Made by a program: the position numbers and the translations under genes. The notes under the pieces are model-generated. The model was not told the origin of the DNA and made no database searches. It saw only the letters and a program-made list of their open reading frames with translations. This document shows positions 1 to 9,050 of a stretch of 37,958 nucleotides of DNA, one piece after another (within the stretch, counting starts at the first letter, position 1; every line of letters begins with the position of its first letter). This stretch comes from Nemertoderma westbladi (lineage: Eukaryota; Xenacoelomorpha; Nemertodermatida; Nemertodermatidae). The stretch spans positions 1 to 37,958 of the forward strand of contig JAUCBJ010008844.1 of the NCBI GenBank assembly GCA_032718475.1. The letters are read 5' to 3'.

Positions 1-109
1 ATTACGCCCCCAAGCGGGGCAACTGGGGAATTTAATCATTTCAATAGATTCAATAAATTCAATAAAAAGGAACTACACACATGAATTGATGATAAAATTG
101 AAAATTAAT

Positions 110-455
110 TATATGGAAAATATCGAGTGTAAAAATAACGCGAGTAAATATACCGAGTGTTGAAAATATCGAAAATATATGAAAATATCAATAATATCGC
201 GAGTTCAAAAGAAATATCACATCGAGAGCAAAAATATCGAGAGCAAAAACACCGAGAGTAAAAATATCGAGAGTAAAAAGAAATATCGTGAGTAAAAATA
301 TCGAGAGTAAAAATATCGAGAGTAAAAAAAAAAAAAATATCGTGAGTAAAAAAATATCGAGAATAAAAATATCGAGAGTAAAAAAATATCGTGAGTAAAA
401 AATATCGAGAGTAAAAATATCGAGAGTAAGAAAATATCGAGACTAAAATAGGAAC
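110..455 (-). repeat. LINE 3' tail: degenerate ~15-bp A/T-rich tandem repeat
   Basis: The plus strand repeats the motif AAAATATCGAGAGTAA with variable A-runs. It is regular from about 230 to 450 and degenerate from about 110 to 230. It begins some 25-60 bases beyond the stop codon of the minus-strand ORF2 at 480. Read on the minus strand it is therefore the terminal simple-sequence tail of that LINE. Non-LTR elements often end in short tandem repeats. This unit is longer than usual, with T-runs that vary from about 4 to 13 bases. A target-site duplication was not identified. Confidence 0.6.
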
Positions 456-479
456 ATGCTAAATTATAAAATAAATAGA

Positions 480-3296
480 TTAAACGTTTGCTAGGGTTGC
501 GAGAGATGGGGCAGATGAACAGACCAAGATATGGAATTTATCTGTAATGGGCGAGTGACAGAATTTACAGGCACATGAATCGGATAAAGAGTGGAAAGGG
601 CGTTGGTCCAGGCAGAGTTTATGGTGGAACCCGTGCGCTGTCGTCCGACAGAGCACGTGGCGGTTCCTTTGGCCGGCTGACCTCCAGGTGGTAGATTTAA
701 AGGCTGGGCCTCGGATGAAACCTTCGCTAATAAAGTGGTTCTGGCGATCGGCTCTAAAAGCCTTATAAGATTGCACCACGTCTTTGTCGAAAATATTATT
801 GTGTTTAGATAGGATGCATTCCACTAGAGTTCTTTCTCCCGTAAGATTATGTGCTAAAGTTGAGGAGGCGTTGGTAGGAAGACCTAGCATTTTCTTTAAA
901 AAGGACGATTTAATTTTATCAAGCTCTTTTAGATTATTTAGTTTTAAAAACTTCCCATATGATGTAATGGCATATAGAGCTTTCGGGGCGATTTTACCGT
1001 TAAATATTTTGAGACCGGTATCAACAGATAAAAGAGGTAAATAGCTAAGTGAACCTATTATACTGTAGCAATCACGTTTTTTTCTGTCTATATGTCTCCT
1101 AAAACTGAGATAAGATTGCACTGTTAAACCTAGATAGTCGTAGGAATTTTCAATTTTGACAATATCACCACCGAAATAAAATACATCGCTGTTATTTAAT
1201 CGGCCACCTTTCCTAAATTTTACGATTTTAGTTTTCTTAAGGTTAACCATCATTCCATTCTCCGAACACCATAAATGTACTAGGTTTAAAGCTAACTGTA
1301 TGTCTGTGGCACTGTTCGAGTAAATGACTAGATCATCTGCATAAAATATAATAAAAATAGTGTGGGCTATAGAAAGAAGTCTGTAGGCCAAATCTGCAAT
1401 GAATAACAAAAATAATGTCGGAGATAAACAATCTCCCTGTAAAACACCTCTAAGTTGGCTAATAACGTTAGAGAGTCTAAGACCATCAAATATACGAATT
1501 GAGTTATTGAGAATATCGCGAATAATATTATAAACTTTCCCCTTAATACCGGAGTTGTAAATTTTATATAGAAGTTTAGCTCTAGAAACAAGGTCAAAAG
1601 CCTTTTTAAAATCAATAAAACAGGCGTATACTTTACGGTCACTGCGTGATGATGAGCTAAGTGAGTTACGTATATGAGAAAGGAATTTATCTAATGCTTG
1701 AGTTGTTGACTTTCCACGCAGAAACCCATATTGATCTAATGGGAACTGGGAAGCTAGATTTGACAAAATTCTTTTGTTAAAAATCGATGTGAGAATTTTT
1801 AGAAAAACTGCTATCAAGGCAATGCCACGGTAATTGTCGGGATCCCGTCGAGACCCTTTGCCTTTGAACAGAATATTAATAAAACTCAATTTCCAGGCCA
1901 AGGGTATCGATGAGCAGTTCAAACACAGGTTATATAACATGGTTATTTGAATTAAAAAGAACGGCAGTAGATCCTTAAGGTGTTCATAAAAGAACCCGTC
2001 CGGCCCGGAAGCTTTCTTGTTTTTCGAATGTTTTATAGAGTCCGCAACTTCTTCTTTAGTGATTGGTTCATTATACCATTCATGGTCGGAAAGCTCCTCA
2101 GCGGATGGCATGGGAGGGTCCGGACAACCCACTGGCGTATTCGCTGTACCGAGCAGAGATTGAAAGTGAGACTCCAGTCGATTGGCTTCGATCGGGGCTG
2201 CAGTGTTATTTGTATCTTTGAATAGAGACCAAGGGTCAACCTCTGCCTTGTCGAGACGGTTTAGAATCTTCAAATCATTATGAGAGCGTTGTTTCTTTTT
2301 AATCAGGTTTTTGTAGCTTTTCCTTGAGTTCCAATATTGGCTGGCGGAATCTAACGAGATATGGCGATTTCGCATTAAAGAGATCAGTTCCTTTTTGGCT
2401 CGAACACAGTCGGTGTCGAACCATGGTTTGTTTCTCCCTTTATACGGCTGTTTCACATTGATGGAGTCTGACATGGCTTCCTCGAGAAGTTCCCAGATAT
2501 AATCTGGAGAACCCTGACTAGTTGCAGAGATAGTGTTCAGCATTTCAGTTATTAAGGTTGTATTGGGGTGCATAGCAAAGAGTTTCATATTTAAGGTTCT
2601 GCATAAAGCGGCTGGTCGCGAATCTATTGAGGTACTTGTAGAAAAGAGGTTGAGATAAAAGCGTATAATTAAACGTTGATGTTTTCTTATTGGGGTTTCT
2701 TTGATCGCAACGGTGGGGAGAATCGTTGATTTACTGTTTGGGTCGTTCATGAACACTAAATCAATCACACTTTCTCCTTGGGGGGAGATGTAAGTCGGTT
2801 GACCAGGAGTGTCAAACTCCAGACATACGAAACCAAGTTGTTCCAGACTCTCACATAAATCGGATCCACGGGTTCCTCTATCCAGTCTGCAGTTGAAATC
2901 GCCGGCAAGAATTATAGTAGACAGTGGGTCAGTGTGGGTAAGTGACTCGGAAATAGTGAACAGAACTTCAGCAACAGAAGTTTCAGGGGTAAAGTAATAC
3001 AAGATAAAGTATGCCATGTTAGTGCGACATACTAGGTAATTTGCAGATTTATGTATTTCAGACGGATCGAGATGTGGCTTGGCAAGAACCAATAGGCCAC
3101 CATAGGGACGCCCATTAGTTGGTTTTATAGCTGGTTGTATGAATGAATAATAACCTTCCAGTTCTATGGTATCATTTGTGATAAAAGTTTCGTTGAGTAG
3201 TAAAATATCATTGTCTCCGTACAGATCTTCCGAATTTGTTGTTTCATTAATAAATCGGAACCCTTCCACATTCCACAGTAGTAATGAAACTGTTTG
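480..3296 (-). CDS. LINE ORF2: endonuclease-reverse transcriptase with C-terminal CCHC knuckle
   Basis: This is the replication polyprotein of the LINE: it nicks target DNA and reverse-transcribes the element RNA onto the nick. The frame opens right after the ORF1 UGA (3299-3297). The endonuclease motif WNVEG lies at 3275-3261, before any AUG. LLLNETF (about residue 23-29 counted from 3269), GDFNCR (about 121) and SVIDLVF (about 165) follow. The reverse transcriptase has FIDFKKAFD (about 553), a GVLQGDCLSP block and YADD (1343-1332, about residue 642). A CX2C-X8-H-X3-C knuckle sits at about 901-917, just before the TAA at 482-480. From GTG 3269 it is 929 residues with no internal stop or frameshift. 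The first in-frame AUG is at 3017, inside the endonuclease, so translation from there would destroy that domain. Catalytic residues look intact, so the copy may be recent. Confidence 0.9.
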   Translation of the reverse strand, partial: QTVSLLLWNVEGFRFINETTNSEDLYGDNDILLLNETFITNDTIELEGYYSFIQPAIKPTNGRPYGGLLVLAKPHLDPSEIHKSANYLVCRTNMAYFILYYFTPETSVAEVLFTISESLTHTDPLSTIILAGDFNCRLDRGTRGSDLCESLEQLGFVCLEFDTPGQPTYISPQGESVIDLVFMNDPNSKSTILPTVAIKETPIRKHQRLIIRFYLNLFSTSTSIDSRPAALCRTLNMKLFAMHPNTTLITEMLNTISATSQGSPDYIWELLEEAMSDSINVKQPYKGRNKPWFDTDCVRAKKELISLMRNRHISLDSASQYWNSRKSYKNLIKKKQRSHNDLKILNRLDKAEVDPWSLFKDTNNTAAPIEANRLESHFQSLLGTANTPVGCPDPPMPSAEELSDHEWYNEPITKEEVADSIKHSKNKKASGPDGFFYEHLKDLLPFFLIQITMLYNLCLNCSSIPLAWKLSFINILFKGKGSRRDPDNYRGIALIAVFLKILTSIFNKRILSNLASQFPLDQYGFLRGKSTTQALDKFLSHIRNSLSSSSRSDRKVYACFIDFKKAFDLVSRAKLLYKIYNSGIKGKVYNIIRDILNNSIRIFDGLRLSNVISQLRGVLQGDCLSPTLFLLFIADLAYRLLSIAHTIFIIFYADDLVIYSNSATDIQLALNLVHLWCSENGMMVNLKKTKIVKFRKGGRLNNSDVFYFGGDIVKIENSYDYLGLTVQSYLSFRRHIDRKKRDCYSIIGSLSYLPLLSVDTGLKIFNGKIAPKALYAITSYGKFLKLNNLKELDKIKSSFLKKMLGLPTNASSTLAHNLTGERTLVECILSKHNNIFDKDVVQSYKAFRADRQNHFISEGFIRGPAFKSTTWRSAGQRNRHVLCRTTAHGFHHKLCLDQRPFHSLSDSCACKFCHSPITDKFHILVCSSAPSLATLANV

Positions 3297-4274
3297 TCAA
3301 TCAGTCTGGTCTGCGTTATCACATGATACCCTGCCCCGTTGGCCTTCTGGTTCGAGCTGAGAGGACTGTGGAAAAGGTTCAGTTCGTCGTTTTGGTTTTA
3401 ACCCAAACTGTTCGCGTTCTGAATTTGTCAGCTTATAATTCTTTATCCTGATCTCTTCATCCCAGATGTCGGGATTCATGACCTCGTCTCGTTGTGATTG
3501 ATTACAGATTAGATGGAATGCCCTTTGGGAAGAGTCGGGGTGAATCGGTAGACCATGTACACCGTGGAGATGGATTCCCAGGCCCGATAGATAGTCAGTA
3601 ATTGATTTTTCAGTTTCCTCTAGTGCAACGTTTCCCAAATGGATATGCGCATTATTAGTTGTAGCAGATCGTTTGCCCCCCAGCCTGTTTTTTGGGGCAG
3701 CGCGGATAACACAGCCAACCCGGTTGCCACGGGTTATATGAGCTCGGTGGATAGGTTGTAGCCTGGAAGGATAGCTATTTTTTGGAGGTATTGGGATCGA
3801 GTTGGGATGAGTGTCCGGATAAGTTGGTGAAGTTGTGATCACCCTATCTTGTAGGTTCTGCCGGGTGTAGTGATCTGTGTCCCATTGCGGCCTAACAACT
3901 TCGCTATACGACCGTAAGTTTTGTTCAATACTCCCAGCTGAGGCGGTTATTCCAGCAGTTGTTACCGATGAAACGGTAGAGGGTATAGGAGTAGTGGCTG
4001 GTAAACCTTCTGTTAGGGCGATTAGTTTATCTTTTGCTGTAAGTGTTTCGTTCTTCGCGAGTATTGTTTCGTTGCGGGCATCGGCCACTCGGCTTACCGA
4101 CGTCATATATAAAACATTCAAACGAGTGAGGCTGCTCAGCATCGCGCGTTCGTCATCATTTGAAGTGCTACGTTTCTCTTTAGCTGTCTTAATTATCGAT
4201 ATAATCTTGCTAATTGTTGAGGAAAATTCATCTGAATCAGGCGCTGCCATTTTGTTAAAATCATATAAAATCAT
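3297..4274 (-). CDS. LINE ORF1: putative RNA-binding protein
   Basis: This 325-residue ORF lies just upstream of ORF2 in the same frame. LINE ORF1 proteins bind the element RNA as chaperones; that role is inferred from position. The first AUG is at 4274, but the ninth codon (AUG at 4250) has a better context (AAAATGG) and is the likelier start, giving 317 residues. An N-terminal region of about 95 residues rich in K, E, S and T could form a short coiled coil. A Ser/Thr/Pro linker follows. A compact C-terminal block (about 205-290, around HIHLGNV, ITDYLSGLGI and VMNPDIWDEEI) has the look of the RRM-like domain of other LINE ORF1 proteins, which is inference. No CCHC knuckle is visible. It ends at TGA 3299-3297. 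Confidence 0.75.
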   Translation of the reverse strand: MILYDFNKMAAPDSDEFSSTISKIISIIKTAKEKRSTSNDDERAMLSSLTRLNVLYMTSVSRVADARNETILAKNETLTAKDKLIALTEGLPATTPIPSTVSSVTTAGITASAGSIEQNLRSYSEVVRPQWDTDHYTRQNLQDRVITTSPTYPDTHPNSIPIPPKNSYPSRLQPIHRAHITRGNRVGCVIRAAPKNRLGGKRSATTNNAHIHLGNVALEETEKSITDYLSGLGIHLHGVHGLPIHPDSSQRAFHLICNQSQRDEVMNPDIWDEEIRIKNYKLTNSEREQFGLKPKRRTEPFPQSSQLEPEGQRGRVSCDNADQTD

Positions 4275-4332
4275 GCAGTCATGTAAAGCAATCGGAAAAT
4301 TGTTTAGGGCAGTAGCAGAGTAGGGCAGTAGG

Positions 4333-4353
4333 GCAGTAGTTATTAACTACTGC
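4333..4353. repeat. 21-bp near-perfect palindrome
   Basis: Ten-base arms (GCAGTAGTTA and its complement) flank a single T. Three copies of GGGCAGTAG precede it at about 4300-4340. It lies in the presumed 5' leader of the minus-strand LINE, about 60-80 bases before ORF1. No function is assigned. Confidence 0.6.
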
Positions 4354-4402
4354 TACTATTAATATTTTGGATATGAAGAATTTAATATTATAGTAAGTAT
4401 GT

Positions 4403-4690
4403 GTAAGTATTACACACAGGGAAGTTTGCAAACGTAAGTATTACACACAGGAAAGCTTACAAACGTAAGTATTACACACAGGAAAGCTTGCAAACGTAAG
4501 TATTACACACAGGAAAGCTTACAAACGTAAGTATTACACACAGGAAAGCTTGCAAACGTAAGTATTCAAAATAGGACAGGTTTATTGCACCTGGGTTCAA
4601 AGCAAACGTTAAGTGTTACATATAGGATGGCGAGTCATTGTAAGTATTACACAGGAAAGCATGCTAATAATATAAGTGTTACACGAGTTT
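4403..4690. repeat. 31-bp tandem repeat with alternating variants
   Basis: Five consecutive 31-bp units start at 4403, 4434, 4465, 4496 and 4527, with a partial unit at 4558. Each starts GTAAGTATTACACACAGG. Units alternate between CTTGCAAAC-type and CTTACAAAC-type ends (G, A, G, A, G), so the real unit may be a 62-bp dimer. Decayed copies continue to about 4690. The array sits upstream of the LINE ORF1 and in the likely netrin intron. It could be the 5' monomers of the LINE or an independent minisatellite. Confidence 0.85.
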
Positions 4691-4699
4691 TGGGCTTCG

Positions 4700-4989
4700 C
4701 GCAGCACGAAGTCTGTATGAGCCTTTGTGTAGCAGTAAAATTTGTAGACCTGGTTATATTTATAATAGCCTGGCGATCCTACCGTTTACTTACCGTTACC
4801 GAACTGCACCTATTAGTTCGACGGTAGCGTAAACAGACAGATTTGCTGTAAAATAAATTATCGTATCGTACTATCGTATGCCACACCCTATGGACTCATC
4901 AGCCTCACCCGCTTAATAACGTCTCCCTCATGTAACATTCTCCATTATATTTCAATTTTCTAATACAAAATTATTGTATACTTCCACAG
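4700..4989. other. Probable netrin intron sequence, no feature
   Basis: No coding signal was recognised between the 31-bp array and the first netrin exon. The last bases before 4990 form a pyrimidine-containing acceptor ending in CCACAG. Confidence 0.5.
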
Positions 4990-5244
4990 CCTGTGACTGC
5001 CATCCTGTTGGTTCTAGCGGCCGAATCTGCAACCAGACGACCGGCCAATGCCCATGCAAACAAGGAGTCACCTCGTTGCTATGCGACAGATGCGCCAAAG
5101 GATACTCACAGAGTCACAGTGAGATAGACCCGTGTGTGCGTCGCGGCAGGTTGGATGACAAACCTGCGAAACCAACGTGCCCAACCAATTGTAAGACCAA
5201 CAATAAAAAGGTCAACAACGGAAAATTCTGTGAGAAAAGCTTTG
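4990..5244 (+). CDS. netrin: Netrin exon a: third laminin-EGF module and start of NTR linker
   Basis: The acceptor AG is at 4988-4989, and the first two bases complete a split Ala codon (phase 1). The exon codes all eight EGF cysteines, the DPCV end of the module, then a Lys/Pro-rich linker with CPTNC and FCEKSF. The donor GTAAGT is at 5245-5250, again phase 1. The open frame continues past the donor to 5324 only as intron read-through. Confidence 0.93.
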
Positions 5245-6804
5245 GTAAGTATAAAAATAACTATTTATTATTCCGTCAAAACTGGTTAGGTCAAATTTAC
5301 ACATCAAAGGGCCATATTTTTTGAAAAATATTCGAAAGTTGAAGAAATGTAAAAATAATTTGTTTCTTACAAATAACTTGCTAGAAGAAGTAGGGACTTT
5401 ATAAGGTGCCCGGAAAAAAGGAAATGAAAATAAATTAATATAAATATAATTTTGGGTCCAATTTATAGAGTATTTTTAGTCCGGGTAGATTTTGTTCGGC
5501 TAGATTTTTTCCTGGGACCTTTTGTAACTAAAGGTCATCAAAAATAATAAATGTTATCCTATGCGATGAATGCAACTTCGGCAACTATCAATTTCGGAAA
5601 TTGTATTCCTTAAAATGTCGAACTATTGTTGTAGTTTCTGCATATCTCTTCTTTTTCATAGAGACAGTTACAGACTTTATGTAAAGTCTAAACTACCTTA
5701 GTTTCATACTTCACCTTTGTTGTTACAGCTGCGGTCGTTTCTGTGATTGGGAAGCAGTTGGAGTCATCCAGAGACGTCACCTACATAAAGTACAGCGTGA
5801 AGGTTCTCAGTGTCTATAGGAACAGAAATGGTAGTCTAAGAGAGAACGTCTTCGAGGACATGTACATCAAAAAATCTGACGTCGACTGCAAGTGTCCAAA
5901 AGTCCGTCTAGAGAGAAAGTGAGTCTACCGATATTTATAATAGGTCATAGCAGTTGCCGTTTGCGTGGATATTCGAATAGCCTATCTTGTTATTCTACTA
6001 CTACACTAAACACTGCAAGGCACTATTTTGGTACATGTACATAGAAATACGTAGATAAATGTAAATGTACATATTTTATGTTTAATGGTTATGAAGATAA
6101 ATAATTAATATCTTGTAATAAATTGCTCGTTTTCCACTCTACTTCAGGCTCGTTTCCGCGCTGCTTTTTTGAGCTTTATTTAGTTAAAACAATTTCTAAA
6201 AATTCATTGCTTCAGATGAATCTGAGAATCGGAGAATTTGGAATTTGAAAACCTAAAATAAAGAATAAAGCTCCAAACAAAGCTTATAAAAAAGCTTGAA
6301 AAAAAGCTCAAAAAAAAGCTTGGTCCAAATTTGAAAATATTTCGATTATAAGTATAAATTAGTGTTGGTATGACATGAATGTTCTAAAAATTAACCTTAA
6401 TCTCGAATTTTAAATACAAAGTAGTAGGCCTACTGGTACAGTATGCGTATCTCCATTTTAACTAAACGTTGAAAAGGTAAAACAAGCTTGAAAAAAGTTC
6501 AATAAAAAGCTTGAAAAAATGCTTAAAAAGCTAGAATTACAGCACAAAAAAAGCTCAGAATACCTTACATAAAAAAGCAGCGCGGAAGCGGGCCTTTACT
6601 AGTATCGGTATTATATTAATGTTAAATATATTAATTTTTTTAATGTTCTGCAGATATCTTGTAATGGGAGATATATCCAGTGTTCAGCAAATCAGCCGAT
6701 ACAATGGCATTCTTCTAACAAGTAAAGATACAGTCCTGGTCTGGAAGAATAAGTGGGAAAGAAAGTTAAGAAAATACCAGAGACGTGTCAACAGATGTCG
6801 GTGA
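4990..6804 (+). CDS. netrin: Netrin, C-terminal part (last three exons)
   Basis: Netrins are secreted laminin-related guidance proteins that bind DCC/UNC-40 and UNC5 receptors in axon and cell migration. Joined exons 4990-5244, 5729-5918 and 6654-6804 code about 198 residues. First comes a complete eight-cysteine laminin-EGF module, the third netrin EGF repeat, with the family stretches [21 protein letters not shown] and CAKGY. A short linker follows, then the NTR/C345C domain with its expected cysteines (FCEKSF, DCKCPK and the terminal NRCR). The protein ends at TGA 6802-6804 in a basic tail ([11 protein letters not shown]), as in other netrins. Intron phases are 1, 1 and 2, with clean GT-AG sites. 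Laminin-N and the first two EGF modules must lie left of the window or beyond the preceding intron. This is the only host gene recognised here. I am sure of the family; the exact orthologue is not determined. Confidence 0.95.
5245..5728 (+). other. Netrin intron (484 bp)
   Basis: AT-rich intron with donor GTAAGT and acceptor TTACAG. Nothing else was recognised inside. Confidence 0.85.
5729..5918 (+). CDS. netrin: Netrin exon b: core of NTR/C345C domain
   Basis: The acceptor is TTGTTACAG, ending at 5728. The translation contains [12 protein letters not shown] and [13 protein letters not shown], which match the beta strands and the CxC of the netrin NTR domain. The donor GTGAGT is at 5919, phase 2. 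The exon is 190 bases, too short and split to stand out as a simple ORF. Confidence 0.9.
6147..6594. mobile_element. MITE-like element with 24-bp inverted ends in a netrin intron
   Basis: The sequence at 6147-6170 is repeated inverted at 6571-6594 with two mismatches; both contain TTCCGCGCTGCTTTTTT. The ~448-bp interior has no ORF. It holds many copies of A-run plus AGCTT or AGCTC near both ends (about 6255-6325 and 6480-6560). The flanks share TACT (6140-6143 and 6597-6600), a possible target duplication if the ends extend by three bases. The element sits inside the 735-bp second netrin intron (5919-6653) and makes up most of it. The superfamily is unknown. Confidence 0.7.
6654..6804 (+). 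CDS. netrin: Netrin exon c: end of NTR domain and stop
   Basis: The acceptor TTCTGCAG ends at 6653. The translation YLVMGDIS is followed by [18 protein letters not shown] and NRCR before TGA. This matches the netrin C-terminus (YLLLG, then W..RLRK, then a terminal basic, Cys-containing tail). Confidence 0.93.
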
Positions 6805-7560
6805 AAATATATATATTCCTTAAGGCGTTACTGATGACGTCACCATGAATCACGTAATGACGTCATATTGAGTCAGTATATAATATATGCGAGGATTACT
6901 ATTTGATGCAGACTGGTTTAATTATTTTGTCTTTAATATTCATAAAATGATTAACCGATTTAACTTTTATCTGGAGTGGGTAAAGTCTCTTTACAAACTA
7001 TCCCCTCTTCTCTTTCTGTGCGTATACGTCTGGGTCTCTCATTGTGTGAACTCTAGCCTCTAAAGCGTCATATTTTTTTACATTATACTCTCACGCATAA
7101 TATGAATTGGACCTTAACTACCCCTACTTTACTACATAATTTATTGTAAAATTTTAAAGTAAACTCACTAAAATGTTTTCTCAAGATTGTGACATCATCA
7201 CATTATATTTATGGCTAATCCTGATCAATTTTATGACGATGTACTTTTTTCCATCAATTTTAATAATATTATGTTTATAATAATCGTAATAAATTTTCAT
7301 CTACTCTATATCGAAATTAATCAGCTTTCAGAACGAATAAATGAAAAGCATATCAATACTGTACAATACAGTTTCCTCTTATATTAAGATAATATTTGAA
7401 GATGAGTTTTAAGAGAATCTATAAATAATATTTAGCTGCAGTAGTGTAACAATTACTTTGGTGAGCAGTGTTGTATTTAATAGTTATGAGTGGTTATGGT
7501 TAATGGTCAGATCTCTAATGGTATGGAAAGAGTTCTGTTTTAGCAAATTTAAACTTAAAA
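6805..7560 (+). other. Netrin 3' UTR and downstream flank
   Basis: AT-rich, with no other gene. AATAAA motifs at 7288-7293 and 7337-7342 are candidate polyadenylation signals. Several such hexamers are expected by chance in DNA this AT-rich, so the end of the transcript is not fixed. Confidence 0.4.
6835..6875. promoter_or_regulatory. Cluster of CRE/AP-1-like sites in the netrin 3' region
   Basis: Two perfect TGACGTCA octamers (6835-6842 and 6858-6865) and one TGAGTCA (6869-6875) lie within 41 bases, starting 31 bases after the netrin stop. These are consensus sites for CREB/ATF and AP-1 bZIP factors. Regulatory function is inferred. They would also lie in the 3' UTR of the transcript. Confidence 0.5.
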
Positions 7561-7565
7561 CCAGT

Positions 7566-9050
7566 CCAAGGTACATTAGCTGCTGAACACCGGATCCAAG
7601 GTACATTAGCTGCTGAACACCGGATCCAAGTTACAGCAGGTGCTAAACACCGGATCCAAAGTACAGCAGCTGCTGAACACCGGATCCAAGGTACAGTAGC
7701 TGCTGAACACTGGATCTAAGGTACAGTAGCTGCTGAACACCGGATCCAAGGTACATTAGCTGCTGAAAACCGGATCCAAGGTACAGTAGCTGCCGAACAC
7801 CGGATCCAAGGTACAGTAGCTGCTGAACAACGGATCTAAGGTACAGTAGCTGCTGAACACCGGATCCAAGGTACAGTAGCTGCTGAACACCGGATCTAAG
7901 TTACAGTAGCTGCTGAACACCGGATCCAAGGTACAGTAGCTGCTGAACACCGGATCCAAGGTACATTAGCTGCTGAACACCGTATATAAGGTGCAGTAGC
8001 TGCTGAACACCTGATCCAAGGTACAGTAGCAGCTGAACACCGGATCCAAGGTACAGTAGCTGATGAATAACCGTATCCAAGCTGCTGAACACCGGATCCA
8101 CGGTATAGTAGCTGCTGAACACCGGATCCAAGGTACAGTAGCTGCTGAACACCGGATCCAAGGTACAGTGGCTTCTGAACACCGGTTCTAAGGTTCAGTA
8201 GCTGCTGAACACCGGATCTAAGGTACAGTAGCTGCTGAACACCGGATCTAAGGTACAGTAGCTGCTGAACACCGGATCTAAGGTACAGCAGCTGCTGAAC
8301 ACCGGATCCAAGGTACAGCTGCTGCTGAAACCGGATCTAAAGTACAGCAACTGCTGAACACCGGATCCAAGGTACAGTAGCTGCTGAACACCGGATCCAA
8401 GGTACAGTAGCTGCTGAACACCGGATCCAAGGTACAGTAGCTGCTGAACACCGGATCCGAGGTACAGTAGCTGCTGAACACCGGATCCAAGGTACAGTAG
8501 CTGCTGAACACCGGATCCAAGGTACAGTAGCTGCTGAACACCGGATCCAAGGTACAGTAGCTGCTGAACACCGGATCCAAGGTACAGTAGCTGCTGAACA
8601 CCGGATCTAAGATACAGTAGCTGCTGAACACCGGATCTAAGGTACAGCAGCTGCTGAACACCGGATCCAAGGTAGTAGCTGCTGAACACCGGATCCAAGG
8701 TACAGTAGCTGCTGAACACCGGATCCGAGGTACAGTAGCTGCTGAACACCGGATCCAAGGTACAGTAGCTGCTGAACACCGGATCCAAGGTACAGTAGCT
8801 GCTGAACACCGGATCCAAGGTACAGTAGCTGCTGAACACCGGTTCTAAGGTACAGTAGCTGCTGAACACCGGATCTAAGATACAGTAGCTGCTGAACACC
8901 GGATCTAAGGTACAGTAGCTGCTGAACACCGGATCTAAGGTACAGCAGCTGCTGAACACCGGTTCCAAGGTACAGCTGCTGCTGAAACCGGATCCAAAGT
9001 ACAGCATGACTGCTGAATACCGGGTCTAAGGTACAGTAGCCGCTGAACAA
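7566..9050. repeat. 30-bp minisatellite, about 49 copies, with higher-order structure
   Basis: The monomer on the plus strand contains GGTACAGTAGCTGCTGAACA then CCGGATCCAA. Copies vary mainly at a few positions (GGATCC/GGATCT, CAGTAG/CAGCAG, ACACC/AAACC). A distinctive run of variants at 8184-8340 recurs at 8841-8997, an offset of 657 bases (22 monomers less 3 bases). Because 30 is divisible by three, long open frames arise on the minus strand with 10-residue peptide repeats (LDPVFSSYCT). These are not taken as a gene. Confidence 0.95.

Larger units (their letters stand above)
110..4400 (-). mobile_element. Nearly full-length non-LTR retrotransposon (LINE), two ORFs
   Basis: The element reads right to left: short 5' leader (about 4400-4275), ORF1 (4274-3297), ORF2 (3296-480) and a simple-repeat tail (about 455-110). 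Both ORFs are uninterrupted apart from the single UGA between them. ORF2 carries an apurinic-type endonuclease, a reverse transcriptase with intact catalytic motifs and a C-terminal CCHC knuckle. This layout fits the jockey/I superfamily; the clade was not settled. The element lies antisense to netrin, probably in an upstream intron of that gene. Ends are approximate because no target-site duplication was seen. Confidence 0.8.

Noticed and set aside
784-4323. Plus-strand ORFs opposite the LINE (e.g. 784-1044, 1980-2225, 3877-4323)
   Set aside because: They are shadows of the minus-strand LINE ORFs.
5245-5324. Extension of the netrin EGF exon to the stop at 5322-5324
   Set aside because: A perfect GTAAGT donor at 5245 and the matching NTR continuation at 5729 show that this is intron read-through.
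7566-9050. CRISPR-like array
   Set aside because: Repeats are directly adjacent without unique spacers, and the context is an animal genome.
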